A DNA stretch of 9,802 nucleotides. It comes from UBA8516 sp035457865 (GTDB lineage Archaea; Thermoproteota; Nitrososphaeria; Nitrososphaerales; Nitrosopumilaceae). The DNA is taken from positions 1 to 9,802 of the forward strand of contig DATIAR010000046.1 in the NCBI GenBank assembly GCA_035457865.1. The letters are read 5' to 3'. Under the pieces are notes generated by a model. That model saw only the letters and a list, made by a program, of their open reading frames with translations. It did no database searches and was not told the DNA's origin. Positions 1 through 6,391 of the stretch are shown piece by piece. The translations under genes and the position numbers were made by a program. Position 1 is the stretch's first letter; each line of letters starts with the position of its first letter.

Positions 1-106
1 AAAACTTGCTTATCCTTACAAAAAACGCTGCATAATCTTTCAAGACTTTAGAGTCATCGAACCCAAATAGCCTTCCTGACAACTTTATCACGATTCTTTT
101 TTTCAT
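1..106 (-). CDS. pyrH: UMP kinase, archaeal type (5' part, runs off left edge)
   Basis: Only the first 35 codons are in the window. The start is ATG at 106-104, and the protein begins MKKRIVIKLSGRLFGFDD, then a lysine- and aromatic-rich helix. This matches the start of archaeal UMP kinases of the amino-acid kinase fold, where the KxSG strand-loop binds phosphate. The enzyme would convert UMP to UDP with ATP in pyrimidine nucleotide synthesis. The ATG overlaps the stop of the upstream HD gene as ATGA (106-103), and a GGTGA Shine-Dalgarno lies at 120-116 with 9 nt spacing, so translation is probably coupled. Family identity rests on a short N-terminus; other amino-acid kinases are possible but fit less well, since this one lacks the GGS of carbamate or acetylglutamate kinases. 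Confidence 0.72.
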   Translation of the reverse strand, partial: MKKRIVIKLSGRLFGFDDSKVLKDYAAFFVRISKF

Positions 107-1350
107 GATTTGTTTTCACCAAGGATGGCTTGTGCTGCAATTTCAACCTTTTTTCTATTTTTTTCCGTAGCATAAACTCGTAACATGTTCATAAAACCTG
201 AGATTGCATATACTAACGGAATCTCAGAAATAGGTAATTCATATCCCTCCTTTTGCATGGATCCCTTTTTTGAAGTCAATATGATTGATTGAGACTCTTT
301 TTTTGAGGGAGTTAATGGTATGGTTGGAGTAGTTGACATATCTATAAAAATTTCAGATTCATCTACTTTAGATTTTTTAGAAATTTCTTTTTTTATTTTA
401 AATGGTTTTATACCGATTTTTTCTTTTCTTGTAAGAATTTTTTCAAATACACATTTGAGCAATCGACGATTCTGGTAGTCTTTTGCAAGCTTGCTTGCTC
501 TTTTTAGATCGGGGGATTTTGGTGGGAGTGCAATAAGTTTTGATATGACAAATTCGTCTGTTAGTTGAATGTATTTATCAAGATCATAAGAAGAAAATTC
601 AAGTTCATCATCAGCAAGACTCATTGATTCAAGTAACATCACTTCTGCGGATCGTACAGTTTTATGAAAATAAACAGCTTTGAACATTTGATATCGTGAA
701 ATCATCATAGATTCAAATGAATATAGCGATGATTTGTCAAGTGAGAGTTTTTTTTCGTAAACACCAAGAGACTGAACTATTCTTTTAAAATCAATTTTTG
801 CATGCTCTGCACCTGTAAAGTATCCATCTCTTGGGAGATAATCCATCATGTCTGCACTTAATCCACCTGATATTATCTCGTTCATGAATTGATGTTTTGA
901 ATTACCAAATGCAAGTTGTGTGAGAAATTTCTTATCAAAACCAGACTGTGATATGAAATCACCAATTTCTGTCTGAAGTATGAGTTTCTTGCCAATTTCT
1001 TCATGTGTGATTTTCTTCTTCTTTTGTAAAACTTCCTCAAAGAGATGAGAGAATGGACCATGACCAACATCATGCAATAGACCACCGAGTCTGAGATTTG
1101 CTACATCATCTGAATTCAAAAATCCTTTATCTTTAAGCACTTCAGCTGCTTGACCAGCAATGTGCATTACACCTAAGGAATGTTCAAACCTTGAATGTTG
1201 TGCACTGGGATAAACAAGATGTGCACCCGCAAGCTGTCTTATTCTGCGCAGTCTTTGAAAGACTGGTGTATCAATAACATCAATCTCTGGTTCATAAATT
1301 CTGATAAAGTCATGAATCGGATCAACTATCTCTAGATATTTTTTTGTCAT
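103..1350 (-). CDS. HD-domain phosphohydrolase (SAMHD1/dGTPase-like, COG1078)
   Basis: A 415-residue protein of the HD superfamily phosphohydrolases related to SAMHD1 and dNTP triphosphohydrolases. The metal ligands are visible: His57 in RFEHSLGV, His93-Asp94 in LLHDVGHGPFSH, and Asp167 in SADMMDYLPRD. The N-terminus IVDPIHDFI is the usual DPIH entry of this family. A lysine-rich stretch at about 305-370 is weakly conserved-looking and probably a linker or lid. The likely activity is hydrolysis of (d)NTPs, but the specific substrate cannot be read from sequence. The ATG at 1350 is only 4 nt after the thymidylate kinase stop and has no clear SD, so reinitiation or coupling is likely. Its stop overlaps the pyrH start. 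Sitting between two pyrimidine nucleotide kinases suggests a role in nucleotide pool balance (inference). Confidence 0.9.
   Translation of the reverse strand: MTKKYLEIVDPIHDFIRIYEPEIDVIDTPVFQRLRRIRQLAGAHLVYPSAQHSRFEHSLGVMHIAGQAAEVLKDKGFLNSDDVANLRLGGLLHDVGHGPFSHLFEEVLQKKKKITHEEIGKKLILQTEIGDFISQSGFDKKFLTQLAFGNSKHQFMNEIISGGLSADMMDYLPRDGYFTGAEHAKIDFKRIVQSLGVYEKKLSLDKSSLYSFESMMISRYQMFKAVYFHKTVRSAEVMLLESMSLADDELEFSSYDLDKYIQLTDEFVISKLIALPPKSPDLKRASKLAKDYQNRRLLKCVFEKILTRKEKIGIKPFKIKKEISKKSKVDESEIFIDMSTTPTIPLTPSKKESQSIILTSKKGSMQKEGYELPISEIPLVYAISGFMNMLRVYATEKNRKKVEIAAQAILGENKS
116..120 (-). promoter_or_regulatory. Shine-Dalgarno of pyrH
   Basis: GGTGA on the minus strand, 9 nt before the ATG at 106, lies inside the last codons of the HD gene. 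It matches part of the archaeal GGAGGTGA consensus and supports the ATGA-overlap start. Confidence 0.55.
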
Positions 1351-1354
1351 TTCT

Positions 1355-1933
1355 TTATTTGAGATATCTTAGAACAACTTCCATTACATCTTTGTGAACT
1401 TGTGATTTGGTTTGTAATGCATTTACTATCTCCCATCCAAGCTCTTTGGCTAGAGTTCTGTAAGTACGAACTATTTTTTGCGCAAATTCTTTATCTTTTT
1501 CAAATTTATCGCGCTGAATTTTTTTACGATTAAAGGATTCTTTTGGTTCTACGTCAAGTACTATCACAAGATCTTCTTTTGGAAGACCAGCATCAAGATT
1601 AGATAACCATTCTAACTCAAGTCCATTTGTAACACCATAAACTAGGTTTGATTGATAATATCGATTCATTATTAACACATAATTTTTTGAAAGAGCGTCC
1701 TCTATCTCTTTTGATTTTTCCCATCGGTTTGCAGCAAGAAGACAATGAATTACTTGTGGTAGAAATTTTCTCTTTCCACTTAGATAATATTTGATTTCTT
1801 TTCCTATGGGAGTGGAATAATCAGGAAAGCTGAAAATTTTGTATTTTAATTTTCTTGATTTTAAGGCCTTGGCAAGAAGTTTTGATTGAGTTCCTTTTCC
1901 TGCTTGGTCAAATCCTTCTAGAACTATTATCAT
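1355..1933 (-). CDS. tmk: thymidylate kinase (dTMP kinase)
   Basis: A 192-residue P-loop NMP kinase that would phosphorylate dTMP to dTDP. The P-loop is EGFDQAGKGTQ near residues 6-16. FSFPDYSTPIG is the dTMP-binding FP-D-Y segment, and a basic LID-like stretch RKKIQRDKFE lies near 136-145. The usual DRY motif reads NRY (LIMNRYYQSN), so the acidic residue is replaced by asparagine. The P-loop has Gln where yeast-type enzymes have Arg, so the catalytic arginine probably comes from the LID. I chose ATG 1933 rather than TTG 1936 because a TATA-like box centred near 1960 places transcription start at this ATG (leaderless). It is the first gene of the tmk-HD-pyrH operon. Confidence 0.88.
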   Translation of the reverse strand: MIIVLEGFDQAGKGTQSKLLAKALKSRKLKYKIFSFPDYSTPIGKEIKYYLSGKRKFLPQVIHCLLAANRWEKSKEIEDALSKNYVLIMNRYYQSNLVYGVTNGLELEWLSNLDAGLPKEDLVIVLDVEPKESFNRKKIQRDKFEKDKEFAQKIVRTYRTLAKELGWEIVNALQTKSQVHKDVMEVVLRYLK

Positions 1934-1955
1934 CAAATTGTAATTAATAGAGTTC

Positions 1956-1965
1956 TAGATAAATT
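1956..1965 (-). promoter_or_regulatory. TATA box of the tmk-HD-pyrH operon
   Basis: AATTTATCTA on the minus strand, centred about 27 nt before the tmk ATG at 1933. At archaeal TATA-to-start spacing the message would begin at or next to the ATG. Confidence 0.5.
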
Positions 1966-1979
1966 GTGAATCTACAACG

Positions 1980-1986
1980 TTTATAA
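1980..1986 (+). promoter_or_regulatory. TATA box of the hsp20 gene
   Basis: TTTATAA centred 29 nt before the ATG at 2012. It predicts a leaderless or near-leaderless transcript and favours Met1 at 2012 over the internal Met at 2030. It shares a 78-bp divergent spacer with the tmk promoter. Confidence 0.6.
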
Positions 1987-2011
1987 CTAAAAAACACTTT
2001 ATTACACAAAG

Positions 2012-2395
2012 ATGGGTCTGGTATACCATATGGCAAAAGAAGTTTTGAAGGAAATAGGCAATAAATCACGAGAGTTTTACGAGTTTGTATTACCGCCCAT
2101 AGATATAATGTTAGATGATGACAGTCTGGTCGTCACAGTTGATTTACCAGGTTTTGATAAGAAAGATATCAAATTAAGAATAAATGGAAATATTCTTTCT
2201 ATAAATGCAAAAAGAGAAACGGATCATGACGGAACAATGATCTGGCACCAAAGACCTCATGAGGTTGATAAAAAAATTAGGCTGCCAATAGATGTGAAAG
2301 AAGGCGAGGAAGCTGTTGGTTCAGCTAAATATCTTCATGGTGTTCTTACACTAAAGATTCCCATTAAGAGTGGGAAAGATATCACAATAGAATAG
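2012..2395 (+). CDS. small heat-shock protein, Hsp20/alpha-crystallin family
   Basis: A 127-residue ATP-independent holdase chaperone that binds unfolding proteins and forms oligomers in the cytoplasm. A short N-terminal arm (about 1-30) precedes the alpha-crystallin domain. The domain shows VVTVDLPGFDKKDIKLRING (41-59), a basic and histidine-containing middle (WHQRPHEV), and the diagnostic GVLTLKIP strand (110-117). The C-terminus ends in ITI, the I-x-I motif that docks on neighbouring dimers. Its own TATA box lies at 1980-1986. The stop codon abuts the stop of the convergent UbiB-like gene with no spacer (TAG|CTA). Confidence 0.93.
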   Translation: MGLVYHMAKEVLKEIGNKSREFYEFVLPPIDIMLDDDSLVVTVDLPGFDKKDIKLRINGNILSINAKRETDHDGTMIWHQRPHEVDKKIRLPIDVKEGEEAVGSAKYLHGVLTLKIPIKSGKDITIE

Positions 2396-3952
2396 CTAAC
2401 GTTTTCTGAGAAATACGGACATTGCCATTATAATTATAGAACCTATCATACCAACCTGTCCTACAAACTGATTTACTGTATATAGTACTGCGGAGCCAAC
2501 AAACACTGCAGAAGCGAGAATACTTCCTGAGAGTAATATACTTCCAGTATATTTTGGCACCATATTTTGAAAAGATCTGTTTTCATCAAGATATCGTTTA
2601 AGCTCTGGTGCAATAGATATTGTAGCATCAATTGATTTTGCAAATCTGTTTATGGAATACTTTAGTTCTTCTACATATGCATCTTTGATAAGATGTTCTT
2701 CTTCCAGAATGTTTCGCAAAACATTGATGAATCTAAATTTTACTTTATGAGTAAAATAAATTCCTTCAAGAATTGATGCCATTCTCATATAAAGTGCCAA
2801 ATGTTTTGGAAGCTTAAATGGAAATTTGCTCATAGTTTTGTTTGCAAGCTCCATTAATGCTCGTACTTCCATCGTGTCGGGTTTTTTTCCATGCATAGCA
2901 TGAATTGACATTTCTATTCCTTTTTCTATAACTCCTGCATTAAAGCCAGGAACAAGCATACCAAGCTCGTTCATTGCGTTTACTGTTCTTGGAGGATCCT
3001 TTTCAACAAGGGAGAGATACAGTCTAATCAGCTTTAGTCGTGTCTCATTGTCTAGTCTGCCTACCATACCAAAGTCATAGAGGATCAACGAACCATCGTT
3101 TGTTACAGAAATGTTTCCAGGATGGGGATCTGCATGAAATATTTCATGATGTAACAACATAGTGAAAAAGACCTTGTGAGCCTTGATTACAATCTGTTCC
3201 CTGTCTATTCCAGCCTCGTCTAAGGCTTGTACATTAGTTATTTTGATTCCCGGTATGTACTCCAAAGTGAGTACATGTTCTGATGAATGATCATCCACCA
3301 CGGAAGGAATTATTACTTTTGGATAATTACGCATGTTTCTTTTGATTGTCTTTAGATTTTGTGACTCGATTCTGTAATCCATTTCTTCATGTATTGTTTC
3401 TATAAATTGCGATAACATTGCTTCTGCGGAATAACGCAAGTTCGGATCTACAAATTTCATCGCAATGGGAAGAAACTTTTTGAGAATTTTGATGTCTTCT
3501 TCCACAATTTTGTCAATGTTTGGCCTTTGTACCTTGATGATGACATCTTTTTCTTTTATTTTGGCAAGGTACACTTGCCCAAGTGATGCTCCAGAAAGGA
3601 CGTTGGTGTTGACATAATCAAAGTTTTGTTCAATTGGTCCAAGATCTTTTTCTATAATTGGTTTGACTTGCTCAAAGGGAGCCGCTGGTACATCATCTTG
3701 CAATTTTGCCAGCTCTTCCATGTATGGTTGTGGCAAAATGTCTGCCCGTGAAGAAAGCCACTGACCAAGTTTAATGTAAACTGGTCCAAGACTAACAAAA
3801 GCATTAAGAATTTTTTGTGCATTTTTTTGATATCTTTCTGTCTTTACGTTTTTACCTTCTTTTTTTACCCACTCCCTTCTATCTTTTCTGAGTGTAAGAA
3901 TGAGTGGTAACAGTTTGAGAAAAACCTTGATGGTTCTTGTTTTTGAAAAGAT
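2396..3952 (-). CDS. ABC1/UbiB-family atypical kinase-like protein (non-canonical start, probably ATC)
   Basis: A kinase-like protein of the UbiB/COQ8/ABC1 family, linked in other organisms to isoprenoid quinone or lipid synthesis at membranes. The first ATG/GTG/TTG in frame is TTG at 3736 (446 residues), but the frame is open upstream to 3985 and encodes the family's N-terminus, including LGPVYIKLGQWLSSRAD with the KxGQ motif. I place the start at ATC 3952, 7 nt after an AGGAG SD, giving 518 residues, a normal family length. In that numbering: KLGQ 61-64, A-rich-type loop SGASLGQVY 120-128, ATP lysine 140 (IIKVQRP), ExD 190-192, HADPHPGN 273-280, DFG 293-295, and two C-terminal membrane helices at about 470-493 and 501-515. 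The family is certain; the start is not. Confidence 0.85.
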   Translation of the reverse strand: MFSKTRTIKVFLKLLPLILTLRKDRREWVKKEGKNVKTERYQKNAQKILNAFVSLGPVYIKLGQWLSSRADILPQPYMEELAKLQDDVPAAPFEQVKPIIEKDLGPIEQNFDYVNTNVLSGASLGQVYLAKIKEKDVIIKVQRPNIDKIVEEDIKILKKFLPIAMKFVDPNLRYSAEAMLSQFIETIHEEMDYRIESQNLKTIKRNMRNYPKVIIPSVVDDHSSEHVLTLEYIPGIKITNVQALDEAGIDREQIVIKAHKVFFTMLLHHEIFHADPHPGNISVTNDGSLILYDFGMVGRLDNETRLKLIRLYLSLVEKDPPRTVNAMNELGMLVPGFNAGVIEKGIEMSIHAMHGKKPDTMEVRALMELANKTMSKFPFKLPKHLALYMRMASILEGIYFTHKVKFRFINVLRNILEEEHLIKDAYVEELKYSINRFAKSIDATISIAPELKRYLDENRSFQNMVPKYTGSILLSGSILASAVFVGSAVLYTVNQFVGQVGMIGSIIIMAMSVFLRKR

Positions 3953-3959
3953 CGATCTA

Positions 3960-3964
3960 CTCCT
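3960..3964 (-). promoter_or_regulatory. Shine-Dalgarno AGGAG before the presumed ATC start of the UbiB-like gene
   Basis: AGGAG overlaps the TAG stop of the upstream small gene and lies 7 nt before ATC at 3952. No ATG, GTG or TTG follows it in the UbiB frame until 3736. Confidence 0.45.
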
Positions 3965-4352
3965 AGAAATTTTTGATCTTTTTTGTCAGAGAATATCCAA
4001 TATAGCCAAGTGCTACAGATGCCAGAAATCCTGTTATTAGAGAAAGATTTTTTGATTTTGAATCTTTTTGAATTTTATAAATTTGTGATGCTATGTCTTT
4101 ACCACCTATTGCTGCAGTTGCAAGACCAACCAAAACTTCAGGAGCATCAAATATCAGATGACCTATAGGATCTTTTCTTGGATCAACATTATCCATGTGT
4201 ATTAGATATTTGTCATCATATTCTCTGATGTGTAAGTTACCATATCGATATTGTTTGTTTGCACCATTTTTTTGGCCTAGCCTTGTTTCTTCAGCCAGTT
4301 CAAGCATAAAAGGTCTGATTTCTTTTGGGACCTCAATTTCATCCCAAGTCAT
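3963..4352 (-). CDS. small membrane-anchored protein of unknown function
   Basis: A 129-residue protein I do not recognise. The first hundred residues are soluble-looking and charged, with MTWDEIEVPKEIRPF at the start and a strand-rich middle (RYGNLHIREYDDKYLIHMD). A hydrophobic helix at about 103-122 is followed by a basic tail (TKKIKNF), so it looks like a tail-anchored or C-terminally anchored protein with the bulk probably in the cytoplasm. I chose ATG 4352 over TTG 4358 because a TATA box at 4380-4372 predicts a transcript starting at this ATG. It lies 10 nt upstream of the presumed start of the UbiB-like kinase and is probably co-transcribed with it, which hints at a shared membrane role (inference only). 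Confidence 0.75.
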   Translation of the reverse strand: MTWDEIEVPKEIRPFMLELAEETRLGQKNGANKQYRYGNLHIREYDDKYLIHMDNVDPRKDPIGHLIFDAPEVLVGLATAAIGGKDIASQIYKIQKDSKSKNLSLITGFLASVALGYIGYSLTKKIKNF

Positions 4353-4371
4353 AAACAAAAATCTTGTATAC

Positions 4372-4380
4372 TAAATATAA
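4372..4380 (-). promoter_or_regulatory. TATA box of the small membrane protein / UbiB-like operon
   Basis: TTATATTTA on the minus strand, centred 24 nt before ATG 4352, sits in the 30-nt gap after the exporter operon. It suggests an independent leaderless promoter rather than simple read-through from the upstream operon. Confidence 0.5.
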
Positions 4381-4382
4381 CT

Positions 4383-5684
4383 TTAGCTTGTTTGATTTAC
4401 AGTTTTCTTATTTCTCTTTTTGATTTTAGTGTATACAAGCACTCCGATTACAGCTAAAACACCTAAGATTACGAATGGCATGAACTCTGGTATGTTGCTT
4501 GTCTCCTCCTTTGACATGTCTTCATAGAAAACTGTTGTATCATATGAGATAGTATTTTCATTTCGTAAAGAGTCCTTATATCGAACAGTCAAACGGATGT
4601 CATGCTCACCTTCCCTTACTTCACCATCAAATTCAATTGGGAAATTAAATGGTACAGGGGAATCTGGTTCTAGTTTATCGATATATTGAGTTGATTTCTT
4701 TATGTTAGAATTGCCAAGTGGTTCTAGTGTAACAAATGCAAACAAGCCATCGACATTACCTTCGTTAAGAACTTCGCCGATTATAGTTTGTTTTTTAGAT
4801 AAAGTGATAACATCAACGTTGTAGATTGATGCTTTAATCAAGCCGTTAACGTAGAAGTCAATGGTTCTAAGAACTGATTGGGTTTCGCCATGTGCATTAA
4901 AGTAGGTTACATTCATAGGTGCGTGAAGTGTTTCATCTTTTAGTTTATCTGGAACATAGATATTAAATGCAAATGATTTTGTAGATTTTGGTTCAACATT
5001 TCCAATATTCCATGCGTTTTGATCAAATACTGCATTTTCTAGATTTGTAACTGATTGTGCGGTTGCTGAAACGCTTGTCTGTGTGTTTTGTAAAACGATG
5101 TGAACGTTAGATAGTGGCGCTGTACCGTCGTTTGAGACTTGAACTACTATTGGATTATTCTTTATTGAAGTTAGAAAAGGATCAACTGATTTAACATTTA
5201 GAACACTTTTCCCAGTAACTAGAAAATCGAAATTGAAGAAAGAGTTTCTTGTTCCACTTTCTCGCAATCTTGAAAAATCTATCTTTACAACACCGGGATA
5301 CTGTCCAATCTTGATATTCTTATCCAAATTAACGTGGAATGTTAGAGAAAAGATCTCACCTGCCAATGCGACGTTACCAGTATCTGCTATTATTACTCCA
5401 TTTTTGGAATTTGATGAGGAAAATCCCGGTGGCAATGATAACTCACCACGTATTCCAGTAATGTCCTGAGTTCCTACGGCTGACATGACAATTGTGAATG
5501 GCACATTCATGTCACCTGGTTCTACCTCCATCTTTTCTTTGAAATTACCAAAGTAGGCATTAAGGAATTTTACATCACCAAATTGTCTGGCAAATGGAGA
5601 CTCGGATGTTGATGTTTGTGCATATGCAGCAACAAACAGTTGACCTATGAGAAATATTCCAAATAATGCAAGCAATTTTGTCAT
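4383..5684 (-). CDS. secreted, membrane-anchored protein with Ig-like/CARDB-like domains (COG1361-type)
   Basis: A 433-residue extracytoplasmic protein. An N-terminal signal peptide covers about 1-22 (hydrophobic core LLALFGIFLIGQLFVAA, likely cleavage after AYA). Three beta-sandwich-like segments follow at about 35-158, 160-280 and 282-388, with repeated patterns such as VVQVSNDGTAPLSNV and GEVLNEGNVDGLF, typical of CARDB/COG1361 S-layer-associated domains. A C-terminal transmembrane helix (about 402-418) with a basic KIKKRNKK tail anchors it, leaving the bulk outside. The start ATG overlaps the ATPase stop as ATGA and has a perfect GGAGGT SD 9 nt upstream. As third gene of the exporter operon it may be an outside partner of the permease (inference from position); I assign no enzymatic role. 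Confidence 0.82.
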   Translation of the reverse strand: MTKLLALFGIFLIGQLFVAAYAQTSTSESPFARQFGDVKFLNAYFGNFKEKMEVEPGDMNVPFTIVMSAVGTQDITGIRGELSLPPGFSSSNSKNGVIIADTGNVALAGEIFSLTFHVNLDKNIKIGQYPGVVKIDFSRLRESGTRNSFFNFDFLVTGKSVLNVKSVDPFLTSIKNNPIVVQVSNDGTAPLSNVHIVLQNTQTSVSATAQSVTNLENAVFDQNAWNIGNVEPKSTKSFAFNIYVPDKLKDETLHAPMNVTYFNAHGETQSVLRTIDFYVNGLIKASIYNVDVITLSKKQTIIGEVLNEGNVDGLFAFVTLEPLGNSNIKKSTQYIDKLEPDSPVPFNFPIEFDGEVREGEHDIRLTVRYKDSLRNENTISYDTTVFYEDMSKEETSNIPEFMPFVILGVLAVIGVLVYTKIKKRNKKTVNQTS

Positions 5685-6391
5685 GATGCTGCTACCTCCA
5701 TTCCTCTTTGTTCTTCCTCCTCGAAAGCACGTCCATCTTTTATGGTGATTACTCTATCCACGTTGCCAAATTGATGCTTGTCATGTGTAACTATGATGAA
5801 TGTCTGTCCTAGCTTCTTTACAAGAGATTTCATGAGTTGTACAATTATTTCTGCAGTTACAGAATCCAAGTTACCTGTAGGTTCATCAGCTAAAACTATT
5901 GAAGGATTGTTAATGAGACCTCTTGCAATGGCTGCCCTTTGAGCTTGACCGCCAGATATTTTGTTTGCACGGTTATTCATTTGCTTTTCAAGACCTACTG
6001 TTCGTAGTAATTTTTTTGCATCGTCTACAGCATTTTCATCAGTTCTTTGGATCTTTCTTGGGAGAAGAACATTCTCTAACACCGTTAAATCAGATAATAG
6101 ATTTGCAAATTGGAAAACAAATCCTAGCTTGGAATTTCTAAAGGATGATATTTCATTATCGTTAAGAGTGGTTGTTTCTACTCCATCAAGAAAGATTTTT
6201 CCACTCGTTGGACGATCCAGCAATCCAATCATATTCAATAGTGTAGATTTTCCGGAACCAGAACTGCCTACAATAAGAAGCAGTTCTCCCTTTTTGATAG
6301 AAAATGACACGTCTTTTAGTGCATGAACTGCTGTCTCTCCCTCTCCGTATATTTTATTTAAATTTCTGACTTCTAAAACAACATTAGACAG
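5681..6391 (-). CDS. ABC transporter ATPase, MacB/LolD type (non-canonical start, probably CTG)
   Basis: The nucleotide-binding subunit of a MacB/FtsX-type ABC system. The first canonical start in frame is GTG 6310 (209 residues), but that loses the first strands and the A-loop. The open frame upstream reads SNVVLEVRNLNKIYGEGE, a textbook ABC N-terminus. I place the start at CTG 6391, 9 nt after a GGAGG SD, giving 236 residues and an 8-nt overlap with the permease. In that numbering: A-loop Tyr15, Walker A GSSGSGKST 42-50, Q-loop Gln94, signature ISGGQAQR from 145, Walker B IVLADEP ending about 171, D-loop NLDS, and switch His203. The alternative is ATG 6384 (TAATG overlap with the permease) with one T missing from the T4 run at 6378-6375. 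Family certain, start uncertain. Confidence 0.87.
   Translation of the reverse strand: MSNVVLEVRNLNKIYGEGETAVHALKDVSFSIKKGELLLIVGSSGSGKSTLLNMIGLLDRPTSGKIFLDGVETTTLNDNEISSFRNSKLGFVFQFANLLSDLTVLENVLLPRKIQRTDENAVDDAKKLLRTVGLEKQMNNRANKISGGQAQRAAIARGLINNPSIVLADEPTGNLDSVTAEIIVQLMKSLVKKLGQTFIIVTHDKHQFGNVDRVITIKDGRAFEEEEQRGMEVAAS
5694..5699 (-). promoter_or_regulatory. Shine-Dalgarno of the Ig-like domain protein
   Basis: GGAGGT on the minus strand, 9 nt before ATG 5684, lies inside the last codons of the ATPase gene. It is the strongest SD in the window and shows that operon-internal genes here use SD-guided starts. Confidence 0.7.

Noticed and set aside
882..1085. Minus-strand 67-codon frame within the HD gene
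   Set aside because: Alternative frame of the HD active-site region, no initiation signal.
3960..3990. Fusion of the small membrane protein to the UbiB-like kinase by +1 frameshifting at its TAG stop
   Set aside because: The UbiB frame is +1 to the small gene and overlaps it, but no slippery sequence is evident at TTC-TAG and an SD sits exactly there, favouring fresh initiation.
5233..5469. Plus-strand open frame opposite the Ig-like protein gene
   Set aside because: Shadow of the signal-peptide-bearing gene on the other strand; no supporting signals.
5961..6326. Plus-strand open frame of 121 codons opposite the ATPase
   Set aside because: Antisense shadow of a strongly conserved ABC ATPase, no promoter or SD, no recognisable protein features.
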